From SFHK01 sp045538305 (GTDB lineage: Bacteria; Bacillota; Clostridia; Christensenellales; Aristaeellaceae): 64,000 nucleotides of DNA. The notes beneath the pieces were generated by a model. It did not search any database and was not told the DNA's origin. It saw only the letters and a list, made by a program, of their open reading frames with translations. Shown here in pieces: positions 15,850 through 25,400 of the stretch. The position numbers were made by a program, and so were the translations under genes. Position 1 is the first letter of the stretch, and each line of letters begins with the position of its first letter. The stretch lies in assembly GCA_045538305.1 (NCBI GenBank), contig JAZSRC010000084.1, positions 1-64,000 of the forward strand, read 5' to 3'.

Positions 15850-15878
15850 ATCATACCACTTTTCTTTCGTTTTTACAA
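15850..15878 (-). promoter_or_regulatory. Promoter of the fructuronate-reductase-like gene
   Basis: On the minus strand TTGTAA and TATGAT are separated by 17 bp, 32 bp upstream of the ATG at 15817. Confidence 0.55.
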
Positions 15879-15976
15879 TCATTCATTTCTGTTTTACCGC
15901 GCGTAAGCAAGAAGGATTTTTATTGCCTGATGTCGAAATACTTTTGTAACATTATTTTGCGGCGGAGGACGAAGGC

Positions 15977-18900
15977 ATGCCCTGGACAGAGGATCAATTG
16001 CGCGCAATCGAAGCAAGAGGGAAAAACCTTCTGGTTGCAGCAGCGGCCGGCTCGGGAAAAACGAGCGTTCTGGTCGAGCGCGTCATTCGCCTTGTAACGG
16101 AGGGCGTGAATGTTGACGATATTCTGGTCGTCACGTTCACCAGGGCGGCAAGCGCCGATATGCGCGAAAAGCTGACCAAGCGCTTTATGGAAATGGCTTC
16201 GTCGGGCGATTCCCGTGCGAGGGAACAGATGGAGCGGCTGGAGAGCGCAAACATTTCGACCCTGCATTCCTTTTGTACCGATATTCTTCGAAAGAATTTT
16301 GAACAGGCGGGGATCGATCCGATGTTTCGGATCCTGGACGATGCGGAATATAAACAGCTGTCGGACAGAGCGATGGATGAAGCGCTGGAAAATGCGTATC
16401 TTGCCGGCGGCGAGGTTATGGAAGCGCTGGATTTTGCCAGAGGGCCCGAGCGCGTGCGCAGGCTGGCCTTTGATTTGCATAATTACCTGATGGAGCGGCC
16501 GGACGGAGAAGCATGGTTTGCAAACGCCCTGTCGCTGATGGATGGTGACGGCTCCGTCTGGACGGACGCAATTCTGAAAGCAGCAAAGGAGCGGTTGCGG
16601 GAAGCAATAGCGCTGAATGAATACGGCATACAGGAGGCGCTTCTGCCTTTGGGACCTTCCAATTATGCCGACGCCATGCGCGAGGATGGAGAGGTTCTGT
16701 CTGAGATGCTTTCGCTGGATTACGACAATCTCTCGCTTGCGCTTTCGGGCTTTAAGCAGCTAACGCCAAAGCGCGCGTCCCGCAAAAAGGGCGAGGAGCG
16801 CAGCGAACAGGAGCAGGAGCTGGCTAACGAGGTTTCGGATATACGCGACAGGGTGAAGGCGGTTTGCAAAAAAGCGGCAAAGCTTATGTCGCTTTCCGCC
16901 GCCGAGTCTGTTAAGGATATCAGGCAGGACAGACCGCTGATTGAGAAGCTTTATGAAATCGCTCAGGATATGGAAGCAAGGCTTAAGGAATTGAAGCTCG
17001 CGCGCTGCGCCGTGACGTTTTCTGATCTTGAGCATCTGACGCTTCGGGTGCTTTCGGACGATTCTGTTTCTTCCGGCATTCGGGATTCCTTTAAATATGT
17101 GTTTGTGGATGAATATCAGGATACGTCGGATGTACAGGAGGCCATTATACAAAGGATTTCCGGTACTGGCAATCTCTTTATGGTGGGCGATGTCAAACAG
17201 AGCATATATCGGTTCCGACAAGCGGAACCCAAGCTATTCCTTCAGAAATATGAGGAGTATGGGCGCGGCGGCGACAATGAGCGGATTGTTTTGAAAAAGA
17301 ATTTCCGCTCCAGAGATAGCGTGCTTACCTTTGTAAATCACATTTTTGCGCGTGTGATGCACGGCGGAGTGAGCGAAATTGATTACGATGATAATCAGAT
17401 GCTGTATAAGGGCGCGTCGTTTGACGGGCCCGATACCCCTGTTGAAATGCATATTATAAACAAAAAGGGCGAAGGAGCGGAAAAGGACGAAGACGAGGCC
17501 GACGAAGCGGAAGAGCTTACGGACGCCGAGCGCGAAGGTTTTTTGATTGCCGACAGAATCCATCGGCTGATGAAGGAGGATCCGTCCTTATCTTATCGCG
17601 ATATATGCGTCATTACGCGCGTAAGGGTAAACGCGCTTGAGCATCTGGCGTCAGCGCTTTCGGCCAGCGGCATACCCGCCTATGCGGATGCGTCCGAAAG
17701 CTATTTTGACGCGCTCGAGGTAATGCAGGTAATCTCCGCCCTCAGGCTGATTGTGAACCGGCGGCGCGATATTGATCTGATTTCCGTTATGCGCTCGCCC
17801 ATGTTTTCCTTTACAACGTCTGACCTTGCGTCCATCCGCGCTTGTGTAAACGCATCGTCGTTTTATGACGCGCTTCAGATGATCCGGGAAACCGATATGC
17901 GCGTGGATGCCTTTTTTGAAACGCTTGCCAGATGGCGCGCTTTGTCGCGTTCAATGCCGATTTCTAGGCTGATACGAAAAATATTGTCGGATACGGGCTT
18001 TTATACAACGGTGGGCGCTCTTGCGGGCGGCCGGCAGCGGCAGGCGAACATCGATCAGTTTTGCGTGCGCGCAAAGGCGTATGAACAGCATATCGGAGGC
18101 TCGCTTTCCGAATTTCTGGAATATGCGCTTCAGATGAAAGCTAAAGGCGACGGGGACAGCGCGCATATTCTTGGGGAAAACGACGACGTAGTGCGTCTGA
18201 TGACCTCGCATAAAAGCAAAGGCCTGGAATTTCCCGTTGTGTTTGCCTCGCTTCTTTCCAGACGCTTTCGCGAGTCGCGCTCGGAGGATCAGCTGAACGC
18301 GTCAAGGGACATGGGCTGTGCCATACTGCATGTGGACCGAACACTGGAAAGCCGGCGCGATACCGTTTCCAGGCGTGCGATTGAAACCGTAAAATCGATG
18401 GAAGACCGCGCGGAGGAGCTTCGCATATTCTATGTAACGCTTACCCGTGCAAAATCGCGCCTGATATTGACGGGTACGGTCCGTGATCTTAAGGAAGCAA
18501 AAACCAGATGGAAAATTGCGGCGGGGCATCCGGATCTGTATAAAAATGCCCTGGATATCGCAGCGGCTGCAGTGATGGACTGCCCGGGCGCGGAGGCGAT
18601 CGGAAGTGAAGCCAAGGCCGGTGTACCGCAGGTCAATGTATTTATACATGCGCCTTCCGATATCGGAAAACGGGAAATGGATGAAGACAACGCGAATGCA
18701 AGGGCCATTGAAATCGTAAACAATGCCGAAACAGGGGCTGATTTTGACGAAACCATGAATCTTGCGCTTTTATGGAAATACAAGTATGAAAGCAGGATTT
18801 ATGCGCCTGTGAAGCTAACGGTTTCAAACCTTGCTAGGGAAACTACGGGCGCGTTTGAAATTCCCAAAACCATTGAAAGGCCGGCTTTTTTGAGCGGAAG

Positions 18901-19429
18901 CGGCCTGACGGCGACGGAACGGGGAAGCGCGGTTCATGCGTTCCTCAGGCATCTGGATTATCGGGCGCTGAATCCGGAGGATATGCGCGCGTCGCTTCAA
19001 AACCAGCTTGACCAAATGCTGAAAAGCGGGAAAATTCACTTTTCGCAAACGGATGCGATTTTTATAGGCGATATCGCGCATTTTTTGCTGTCGCCTGTCG
19101 GGCGCCGATTAATGAACGCGAAGGAAATCCGCCGCGAGTGGCGGTTTAACCTCAGAATGCCCGCAGACGAAGCGGAAGTTGGCTTTGATCACGATGCAGA
19201 GGTCATTGTACAGGGCAGTATTGATCTATGCTTTCTGGAAAGCGGCGAATGGGTGCTTGTCGATTATAAAACGGACAGGTATCAGGCGGATGATGAGATT
19301 GCGGAACGATATCGCCCGCAGCTCAGGCTGTATGCGCACGCGCTTGAACGGATTACGGGAAAGCGCGTAAAGGAGGCTGTGATCGCCATGATTTCCAGGG
19401 GCAGACAGATGCTTGTCGGGGTTTCATAA
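15977..19429 (+). CDS. addA: ATP-dependent helicase/nuclease subunit A (AddA)
   Basis: AddA is the helicase and nuclease subunit of AddAB, which resects double-strand breaks. The 1150 residues contain Walker A AAAGSGKTSVLVERV (residues about 22-36), motif Ia VVTFTRAASADMREKL, Walker B FVDEYQDTSDVQ (about 375), GDVKQSIYRFRQAEP, motif V LMTSHKSKGLEFPVVF, motif VI FYVTLTRAKSRLIL and the C-terminal nuclease VQGSIDLCF with VLVDYKTD (about 1094). GGAGG is 9 nt before the ATG. The partner addB, normally just upstream, is absent; the preceding gene is a divergent dehydrogenase. Confidence 0.95.
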   Translation: MPWTEDQLRAIEARGKNLLVAAAAGSGKTSVLVERVIRLVTEGVNVDDILVVTFTRAASADMREKLTKRFMEMASSGDSRAREQMERLESANISTLHSFCTDILRKNFEQAGIDPMFRILDDAEYKQLSDRAMDEALENAYLAGGEVMEALDFARGPERVRRLAFDLHNYLMERPDGEAWFANALSLMDGDGSVWTDAILKAAKERLREAIALNEYGIQEALLPLGPSNYADAMREDGEVLSEMLSLDYDNLSLALSGFKQLTPKRASRKKGEERSEQEQELANEVSDIRDRVKAVCKKAAKLMSLSAAESVKDIRQDRPLIEKLYEIAQDMEARLKELKLARCAVTFSDLEHLTLRVLSDDSVSSGIRDSFKYVFVDEYQDTSDVQEAIIQRISGTGNLFMVGDVKQSIYRFRQAEPKLFLQKYEEYGRGGDNERIVLKKNFRSRDSVLTFVNHIFARVMHGGVSEIDYDDNQMLYKGASFDGPDTPVEMHIINKKGEGAEKDEDEADEAEELTDAEREGFLIADRIHRLMKEDPSLSYRDICVITRVRVNALEHLASALSASGIPAYADASESYFDALEVMQVISALRLIVNRRRDIDLISVMRSPMFSFTTSDLASIRACVNASSFYDALQMIRETDMRVDAFFETLARWRALSRSMPISRLIRKILSDTGFYTTVGALAGGRQRQANIDQFCVRAKAYEQHIGGSLSEFLEYALQMKAKGDGDSAHILGENDDVVRLMTSHKSKGLEFPVVFASLLSRRFRESRSEDQLNASRDMGCAILHVDRTLESRRDTVSRRAIETVKSMEDRAEELRIFYVTLTRAKSRLILTGTVRDLKEAKTRWKIAAGHPDLYKNALDIAAAAVMDCPGAEAIGSEAKAGVPQVNVFIHAPSDIGKREMDEDNANARAIEIVNNAETGADFDETMNLALLWKYKYESRIYAPVKLTVSNLARETTGAFEIPKTIERPAFLSGSGLTATERGSAVHAFLRHLDYRALNPEDMRASLQNQLDQMLKSGKIHFSQTDAIFIGDIAHFLLSPVGRRLMNAKEIRREWRFNLRMPADEAEVGFDHDAEVIVQGSIDLCFLESGEWVLVDYKTDRYQADDEIAERYRPQLRLYAHALERITGKRVKEAVIAMISRGRQMLVGVS

Positions 19430-19464
19430 GGTATGTAAATTATAAAACATTCGCTTATGCGGTG

Positions 19465-19493
19465 TTGCATTTCGGGTATAGGCATTGTATGAT
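19465..19493 (+). promoter_or_regulatory. Promoter of the oxidoreductase-MFS operon
   Basis: TTGCAT (19465-19470) and TATGAT (19488-19493) are 17 bp apart, 37 bp before the chosen start. Confidence 0.55.
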
Positions 19494-19530
19494 TTCTTCA
19501 TAAAGGTATGCTTGCTGGGAGATGATGATT

Positions 19531-20739
19531 TTGAAACATATCAGAATACTGATTGTGGGCGCGGGCGGCTACGGCGCTTTGACGTGCCGCGAAATACTGG
19601 AGCATGCGGATGAAAACAACGTGTCTGTGTGCGGTATTGTGGACCCGTTTATCGAAAACAGCGAAGCGCAGGATATCATCGCAAGCTGCAAAATTCCTGT
19701 GTTTGATACGCTCGAGGAGTTTTACGGCGCAGATTCTGCCGATCTTGCCGTGATTTCGACGCCAATCCATCTGCATGCGGATATGAGCGTGTACTGCATG
19801 GAGCGGGGAAGCGATGTTTTGTGTGAAAAGCCGATAGCTGCAACTGTTCAGGATGCAAAGCGCATGCTGAATGCTGCTCAAAGAACGGGCAGGCATCTTA
19901 CCATCGGATATCAGCACTCCTTCGCGCGGGCGACGCTTGCGCTGAAGAAGGATATACTGGCAGGCGAATTTGGAGCACCCGTTTCAATGTATACTGCCCT
20001 CTGGTGGCCCAGAAACGCCGCCTATTATGCGCGTCCCTGGGCGGCAAAGAAGAGAATGGACGGAAAATACGCGCTGGATTCCATCGCCATGAACGCCTGT
20101 GCGCATTATCTGCACAACATGCTGTTTTTGCTGGGAGACGATATTTCCACATCCGCGAAACCCGAATGGATGGAAGCGGCGCTTTATCGTGCGAACGATA
20201 TCGAAATGTATGACACGGTGTTTTTTAAGGTGCATGCGGCGGGGATTGATATGAAATACACAGCGACGCATGCCTCCGACGGAAAACGGGGCCCGGTCAT
20301 GCGCTTTGAGTTTGAAAAGGCAGTCGTGACGGTGGACGCGGAAAAGGATGCGCGGCTTGCAATCGAAGCGGAATTTCATAACGGCAGAAGAAAGGAATAC
20401 GGCGATACCAATTCTGACAGCCATCTGAAAATATGGCACGCCGTCAATCTTGCGCGGGGAATTGGAAAAGAAATATGTACCGTTGAAACCGCGCTCAGCC
20501 ATTTGATCTGCGTAAATGCCGCCAGCGAGTTTGTAAGCGTAAAGCCGCTTGCGGGCGCATACCGGTCGGGCGATTTTATTGTGGCGCCGGGCGTAAGCGA
20601 AGCGATGGACGAGGCGTTTCAAAAGGGCGTTATGCCCTGGGAAGTTACGGACGCATTTGAAAAGGGCGTATATATTTCCCTTGAAGGGTATGAAAGCTTC
20701 GGCGGACTGTATGATGAAAGGAATCAGGACATAAGCTGA
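19531..20739 (+). CDS. Gfo/Idh/MocA family oxidoreductase
   Basis: An NAD(P)-dependent sugar dehydrogenase of the glucose-fructose oxidoreductase family. It has the Rossmann start IRILIVGAGGYGALTCREI, the IVDPF turn, STPIHLHADMSVYCMERG, the signature DVLCEKPIAATVQDAKRM and the substrate-side YQHSF. The 402-residue form starts at TTG 19531, 9 nt from GGGAG; ATGs at 19522 and 19525 lie 0 and 3 nt from that site and are less likely. An MFS carrier follows 12 bp downstream, suggesting uptake and oxidation of one sugar or inositol-like compound. Substrate not identifiable. Confidence 0.87.
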   Translation: MKHIRILIVGAGGYGALTCREILEHADENNVSVCGIVDPFIENSEAQDIIASCKIPVFDTLEEFYGADSADLAVISTPIHLHADMSVYCMERGSDVLCEKPIAATVQDAKRMLNAAQRTGRHLTIGYQHSFARATLALKKDILAGEFGAPVSMYTALWWPRNAAYYARPWAAKKRMDGKYALDSIAMNACAHYLHNMLFLLGDDISTSAKPEWMEAALYRANDIEMYDTVFFKVHAAGIDMKYTATHASDGKRGPVMRFEFEKAVVTVDAEKDARLAIEAEFHNGRRKEYGDTNSDSHLKIWHAVNLARGIGKEICTVETALSHLICVNAASEFVSVKPLAGAYRSGDFIVAPGVSEAMDEAFQKGVMPWEVTDAFEKGVYISLEGYESFGGLYDERNQDIS

Positions 20740-20751
20740 AGGGAGAGCAGG

Positions 20752-21900
20752 ATGATGACTCAAACGAAAAGGCGGTTGATTTCCGCTGCGCTGATGGCAG
20801 GCATGCTGTTTTTGTCCTCGATTTATTCGCTACAGGGCGTGCTTTTGACCAATCTGATCGAACACTACTCTCTGTCGGTTTCCGCGCAGGGACTGGCCAG
20901 CTCCGCCGCGTCGCTTGGCGGCGTGATTGCGCTTGTAAGCTCCATTCTTCTCATCGGACGGGTTCCGAAGCTTACGCTTTTAAAGATTTCGTTTCTGATC
21001 TGTTCGGTGTTTCTGGCGCTTTTGAGCTTTGCGCCCGCGTTCGGTTTGTTCTTGCTTTTGTGGCTTGTGCTGGGGCTCGGTATGGGGTATATTGATACGC
21101 TGCTTTCCTCCTGCATGGCGGATTTGTACACGGGGCGCAAGGGAACGCGCATGATGTGCCTTCTGCACATGCTGTATGGCATTTCGGCAATGGTTTGCCC
21201 GGTGATCTATACATCGCTTCTGAAGGCGGGCATTGAATGGCGCAGGGTGTACCTTCCAGTTTCTCTGGCGGGCGCTGTTTTGACGGTTTACGCTGTGATT
21301 GCGGCAAGAGGCTTATCCAAGGGCGATAAGGATCTGAAAATGAATTTTCGCGACATGGCGAAAGTAATCAGAAGCGGTTCGCTTCCATGGCTGATTCTGG
21401 CGATGCTGTGCCACGGCTTTTTTCTTGGCGGTCTCAACACCTGGATTTCAAGGTATATTTCCGTATCGCTTGGAAGCGCAATCGGAGATACGGCTTTGAC
21501 GTATCTGTTTTCGGGCGTGATGATTTCAAGGCTGGTTGTACCGTATCTGCCGTTCTCGCCGAAAAAATACGTGCGCTTTGCCGGCCTTTTGTCGGGCGCG
21601 GTGCTGCTTCTTGCCATACCGTTTCATTCGGGTCTGCTGATGGCAGTTGCGGTATTCATAGCGGGCATTCTGTTTGGCGCGATGATTCCGTGCGCTCTTG
21701 ATATCGGCTGCGCGATTACAAAGGAAAGTTCCATGCTGGCGACGACACTGATGATGCTGGCTTTATATGTTTCGCAGGTCATTGTATCGCCGATTGTCGG
21801 TATGATTGACGCCGCCGTTGGATTGGATTATGGAATTGCGCTTCTCGGTGTGTTTATGATGCTTACAAGCGCGTGCTGCATGCGCATTAAGGCAAACTAA
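20752..21900 (+). CDS. MFS transporter
   Basis: A 382-residue major facilitator with about twelve membrane segments. The first pair of helices covers residues about 12-28 and 46-66, a short motif-A-like loop LIGRVPKLTLLK follows helix 2, and the long central loop near residue 185 contains GLSKGDKDLKMNFRDMAK. GGGAG lies 8 nt before the ATG. It belongs to the same operon as the Gfo/Idh/MocA oxidoreductase 12 bp upstream, so a sugar or polyol is the likely cargo. No motif distinguishes import from export. Confidence 0.83.
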   Translation: MMTQTKRRLISAALMAGMLFLSSIYSLQGVLLTNLIEHYSLSVSAQGLASSAASLGGVIALVSSILLIGRVPKLTLLKISFLICSVFLALLSFAPAFGLFLLLWLVLGLGMGYIDTLLSSCMADLYTGRKGTRMMCLLHMLYGISAMVCPVIYTSLLKAGIEWRRVYLPVSLAGAVLTVYAVIAARGLSKGDKDLKMNFRDMAKVIRSGSLPWLILAMLCHGFFLGGLNTWISRYISVSLGSAIGDTALTYLFSGVMISRLVVPYLPFSPKKYVRFAGLLSGAVLLLAIPFHSGLLMAVAVFIAGILFGAMIPCALDIGCAITKESSMLATTLMMLALYVSQVIVSPIVGMIDAAVGLDYGIALLGVFMMLTSACCMRIKAN

Positions 21901-21914
21901 GGGGGGATACATAT

Positions 21915-22694
21915 ATGAATAGCGCCGTGTTTCTGGATATTCTGCTGCCCCTTGCGGGGACGACGCTTGGCGCAGCGTGTGTGTTTTTTATTAAAAAGGA
22001 GCTTCCCAGAGGCGTTCAGCGCGCGTTTACAGGCTTTGCAGCCGGCGTAATGGTGGCGGCTTCCGTATGGGGGCTTCTGATTCCGTCGATGGAGCACGCG
22101 TCCGGTATGGGAAAGCTCGCCTTTGTTCCCGCTGTGATCGGCTTTTTCATCGGCATGCTGTTTTTGATGGGGCTGGACAGGGTCATTCCGCACCTTCACT
22201 TAAACTCTGATACCGCAGAAGGTCGGAAGAGCAGCCTGAAAAAATCGACCATGATGGCGCTGGCGGTCGCGCTTCACAACCTGCCCGAAGGTATGGCTGT
22301 GGGCGTTGTGCTTGGAGGCGTGATGAACGAGGCCGACGTCGTTTCCGGCGCTTCGGCGCTGGCGCTTTCCATCGGAATTGCGGTGCAGAATTTTCCCGAG
22401 GGCGCAATCATATCGATTCCGCTCAGATCGGTGGGCATAAAGAAGGGAAAGGCTTTTGCGCTGGGCTTTTTGTCGGGCGTGGTTGAGCCGCTGGCTGCGA
22501 TTGCCACCTTCCTGTTTTTGGGCGCGCAGGGTATTTTGCCGTATGTGCTGGGCTTTGCCGCAGGCGCAATGATGTATGTGGTTGTGGAAGAATTGATTCC
22601 CGAAATGAGCGAGGGCGAGCATTCGCACATCGGAACCGTTGCGTTTACTTTGGGCTTTGCGATCATGATGGCTCTTGATATCGTGCTTGGATGA
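21915..22694 (+). CDS. ZIP family metal transporter
   Basis: A 259-residue ZIP (ZupT/GufA-type) divalent metal permease. The binuclear metal motifs in helices IV and V are intact: ALHNLPEGMAVG (about residues 115-126) and AVQNFPEGAII (about 156-166). A short cytosolic loop before helix IV has HLHLNSD. Eight membrane helices are expected. AAGGGGGG lies 9 nt before the ATG. It follows the MFS gene by 14 bp but has no obvious functional link to it. Probable substrates are zinc, iron or manganese. Confidence 0.92.
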   Translation: MNSAVFLDILLPLAGTTLGAACVFFIKKELPRGVQRAFTGFAAGVMVAASVWGLLIPSMEHASGMGKLAFVPAVIGFFIGMLFLMGLDRVIPHLHLNSDTAEGRKSSLKKSTMMALAVALHNLPEGMAVGVVLGGVMNEADVVSGASALALSIGIAVQNFPEGAIISIPLRSVGIKKGKAFALGFLSGVVEPLAAIATFLFLGAQGILPYVLGFAAGAMMYVVVEELIPEMSEGEHSHIGTVAFTLGFAIMMALDIVLG

Positions 22695-22739
22695 CGATAA
22701 GGGAAAACGGGAAGGCGATAATGAAGCGGAGGTTGGCGG

Positions 22740-23270
22740 ATGGATTTTCAAAAACTTGTCAGGGTAAGACAGTCCTGTCGGAACTATGATGATACAAGAC
22801 CGGTAGAAAGGGAAAAACTTGAAAGGATACTGGAGGCTGCACGGCTTTCTCCATCCGCCTGCAACGGACAGCCTTATCGGCTTACAGTGTGTACGGGTGA
22901 CGCCGCGCAGGCGGTTGCCGGGGAAACGACGGGCATGGGCATGAACCGGTTTGCCATGAAAGCCCCGGTAATGATCGTCGTATCGGAAGAAGTGTATGTA
23001 AAAACCGCAGCCTTCGGCGCAAGAATCAAGAAAAATGATTACCGCTCGATAGACATCGGCATAGTATCTGCGTTTATTACGCTTGCAGCGCAGGAGGAAG
23101 GACTGGGCAGCTGTATTCTGGGCTGGTTTGACGACGAAAAAATCCGGAAACTGATCGGAGTCGACGCGCCGGTTCGTTTGGTAATCACGCTCGGTTATCC
23201 TGCGGTCGGCGATAAGCTGCGCGAGAAAAAGCGCAAGGCTATGAAGGAACTTGTACAGGAAATCGGCTGA
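22740..23270 (+). CDS. Nitroreductase family protein
   Basis: A 176-residue FMN-dependent oxidoreductase of the nitroreductase fold. N-terminal FMN contacts are in VRVRQSCRNYDDTRPV, followed by LEAARLSPSACNGQPYRLTV, the dimer core SIDIGIVSAFITLAAQEEGLGSC is split by a short helix, and the C-terminal TLGYP. GGAGG precedes the ATG. It follows the ZIP gene by 45 bp without a terminator. Physiological substrate cannot be inferred. Confidence 0.9.
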   Translation: MDFQKLVRVRQSCRNYDDTRPVEREKLERILEAARLSPSACNGQPYRLTVCTGDAAQAVAGETTGMGMNRFAMKAPVMIVVSEEVYVKTAAFGARIKKNDYRSIDIGIVSAFITLAAQEEGLGSCILGWFDDEKIRKLIGVDAPVRLVITLGYPAVGDKLREKKRKAMKELVQEIG

Positions 23271-23280
23271 TTGCCAAAAA

Positions 23281-23322
23281 ACAGGGCTTGCGAACAATGA
23301 AGTACGCAAGCTCTGTTTTATT
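23281..23322 (+). terminator. Bidirectional terminator between nitroreductase and pepF
   Basis: ACAGGGCTTGCG (23281-23292) pairs with CGCAAGCTCTGT (23305-23316), with one G-U. It is followed by TTTTA on the plus strand and preceded by an A-tract that gives TTTTTT on the minus strand, so it serves both convergent genes. Confidence 0.85.
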
Positions 23323-23330
23323 GACAGATT

Positions 23331-25094
23331 TTATTTTTCTTCCAGAAGCCGGCAGAAGCGGTCGATGGAATCGGTGATAACGTTCAGCGAGCTTCTCCAG
23401 AAGTCGATGGAGCGAACGTCGATGCCGACCTTCATCGCTACATCGCGCACATTTCCTGTGGCAGTGGCTCTCAGCAGCTGATCGTATTCGTCTACAAACG
23501 CGTCGCCGCGCTCTACATATCTGGCGAAAATGCCCTTTCCGAACAGAAGACCGAAGGCGTAGGGGAAATTGTAGAAATGCAGGTCGGCGCGGTAATAGTG
23601 GCTCTTGCAGGCCCACATATAAGGATGCAGGAAGTTTTCGTCAAGGCCGTCGCCATAGGTTTTCCTCTGGGCGTCCAGCATGATTTCCTTGAGCTCGCGT
23701 GCGGGCAGGGCGCGCGTCTTTCTGCGCTCGACGACCTCGGATTCGAAGATGTAGCGGGACATGATATCCACAATCACCTGACAGGCGTCGGAGATTTCCA
23801 TTTCCAGCAGCATGATCTTCTCGTCCAGCGTGGCGTTTTCCAGCATTTTGGAGGAAAGCAGCGTCTCGTTGAAAATGGAGGCGGTTTCGGCCAGCGGCAT
23901 GGGATAGCTGCAATTGAGCATGGAAAGTCCGCGCAGGCAGCGGTTGTGATAGGCGTGGCCCAGCTCATGCGCGAGGGTGGATACGGAGGACAGGCTGCCG
24001 TCGAAATTGGTAAGCACGTAGCTGATGTTCAGCGGATGTACGCTGGAGCAGAACGCGCCGCCGCGCTTTCCGTTTCTCGGATACGCATCGATCCAGCGCT
24101 CGTCAAACGCCTGCTGAATATGGTCGGCCATCTTCTTGGAGAAGCGGCCCAGCACCTCTACCAGAAGATCGCGCGCTTCGTCCAGCGTGTAGGTGGTGCT
24201 TGCATTTCCAAGCGGCGCGAACAGATCATAAAACGGCAGGCCGCCTTCATGACCCAGCGCCTTGGCCTTTGCTTTCAGATACCTGCGGAAATGAGGAAGC
24301 GATTCCTCCATTGCGGTCATCATGGCGTCCAGCGTTTCTTTATCCATGCGCGAGGATTCGAGGGTTTGCTCAAGAAGGCTGTTATAATGACGCAAGGGCA
24401 GAAGCGTCAGCGCTTCGCCCTTCAGGCCGCTTAAGCATGCCGCCATGGGCGTTTCAATCTGCGGATATGCGGCGAGCTCCGCCTCGTAGGCCTTCTTTCG
24501 GGTTTCAGCGTCCGCGCTGTAGGCGAGGTTTCTTACGGCAGGCAGCGGCAGCTGCTTTACTTCGCCATTTTCTTCGTAGTTCACCTTCAGCGTGCTTTCC
24601 AGCGTTCCGCGCAGCTGACTCCATGCGCCGGAGCCGGTCAAGCGCAATTTGAGTACGGTTTCCTCCAGCGTCGGATCAATCGTATGCGATGCGCTTTTGG
24701 CTCTTTCGCGAAGGTGGAATGCATGCTCTTTCACAAGCTCGTCCGCCTCGATCAGCGCTTCCAGGTTTTCGATACCGCCTACAAAGCGGGAGAATGCGCT
24801 GTACTGCTGCCTAAGACCGACCATGAACATTTGCAGCTTGTCGCTCATGGCAAGCGCGGTTTCGTTCTCTGCCTCGGTCGACAGCGTAAGGCTGATCATG
24901 GCCATGAGCCTTCGGGTCTTTTTTTCTATTTCGTTAAAGGCGATAATCAGCGCCTTGAGCTGAGAAAGCGTGTCCTTCTCGGGGGTTTCAAACTGCGCCT
25001 TCAGCGCTTTGGTCTGTTCGGCGAGCGATTCAAAATCCTCGCTGAATTTGGGGTCGTCAAATCCGTTATAAAGCCGGGTAAGATCCCACTGCAT
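23331..25094 (-). CDS. pepF: Oligoendopeptidase F (M3B metallopeptidase)
   Basis: A cytoplasmic zinc peptidase degrading short peptides. The 587 residues carry the N-terminal M3 domain starting QWDLTRLYNGFDDPKF, the zinc motif LAHELGHAYHNR (about residues 365-376) with the third ligand in MPLAETASIFNE, and the C-terminal YVERGDAFVDEYDQLL / VRDVAMKVGIDV segment typical of PepF. AAGGAG precedes the ATG. It is monocistronic between a strong promoter and a bidirectional terminator. Confidence 0.95.
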   Translation of the reverse strand: MQWDLTRLYNGFDDPKFSEDFESLAEQTKALKAQFETPEKDTLSQLKALIIAFNEIEKKTRRLMAMISLTLSTEAENETALAMSDKLQMFMVGLRQQYSAFSRFVGGIENLEALIEADELVKEHAFHLRERAKSASHTIDPTLEETVLKLRLTGSGAWSQLRGTLESTLKVNYEENGEVKQLPLPAVRNLAYSADAETRKKAYEAELAAYPQIETPMAACLSGLKGEALTLLPLRHYNSLLEQTLESSRMDKETLDAMMTAMEESLPHFRRYLKAKAKALGHEGGLPFYDLFAPLGNASTTYTLDEARDLLVEVLGRFSKKMADHIQQAFDERWIDAYPRNGKRGGAFCSSVHPLNISYVLTNFDGSLSSVSTLAHELGHAYHNRCLRGLSMLNCSYPMPLAETASIFNETLLSSKMLENATLDEKIMLLEMEISDACQVIVDIMSRYIFESEVVERRKTRALPARELKEIMLDAQRKTYGDGLDENFLHPYMWACKSHYYRADLHFYNFPYAFGLLFGKGIFARYVERGDAFVDEYDQLLRATATGNVRDVAMKVGIDVRSIDFWRSSLNVITDSIDRFCRLLEEK

Positions 25095-25129
25095 AATGCG
25101 TCACTCCTTGTATATTTTTGCGTGATATC

Positions 25130-25158
25130 AGTATAACTTTTTTGGGTTTATACGTCAA
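25130..25158 (-). promoter_or_regulatory. Promoter of pepF
   Basis: On the minus strand TTGACG and TATACT lie 17 bp apart, 35 bp upstream of the pepF start. It is a near-consensus sigma-A promoter. Confidence 0.7.
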
Positions 25159-25227
25159 CTGTCATTTTTGTTTGCTTTTTCGGCGAATTGCGGGCGGAAA
25201 AGCGTTGCCGGATGCTGTTTTAGACAA

Positions 25228-25256
25228 TTGTATTTTTGCATGCATTGTGTTATCTT
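25228..25256 (+). promoter_or_regulatory. Promoter of the MFS pump leader
   Basis: TTGTAT (25228-25233) and TATCTT (25251-25256) are 17 bp apart. Transcription would begin near 25263, giving an untranslated leader of about 180 nt before the MFS gene. That leader contains a ten-codon ORF and a long potential hairpin. Confidence 0.5.
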
Positions 25257-25308
25257 ATAGAGTGTCCGCTGTATGCGGATATGTTCTTTAGAAAAAGGAG
25301 GAATCTGC

Positions 25309-25341
25309 GTGCTGCTTGCCATTGTAGCGTCTCCGTGCTGA
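25309..25341 (+). CDS. Putative leader peptide upstream of MFS pump
   Basis: A GTG-started ORF of ten codons encodes MLLAIVASPC and stops at TGA. It has the strongest ribosome binding site in the neighbourhood (AAAGGAGG, 7 nt spacing) and sits about 45 nt into the leader of the MFS gene. Short, well-translated leader peptides upstream of drug efflux and ribosome-protection genes commonly act as antibiotic-sensing attenuators. The ORF, site and spacing are seen; the regulatory role is inferred. Confidence 0.45.
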   Translation: MLLAIVASPC

Positions 25342-25400
25342 GTGCGACGGGATGCGCCTGCATGGAGAGAAAATCGCTGCGTCCCGCGGACTTTGCACTT
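25342..25400 (+). promoter_or_regulatory. Potential regulatory hairpin in MFS leader
   Basis: AGTGC just after the leader-peptide stop can pair with GCACT near 25395-25399, enclosing CGGGA/TCCCG pairing with bulges. No U-tract follows, so it is not a plain terminator. It could respond to ribosome stalling on the leader peptide. No quantitative fold was computed. Confidence 0.3.
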
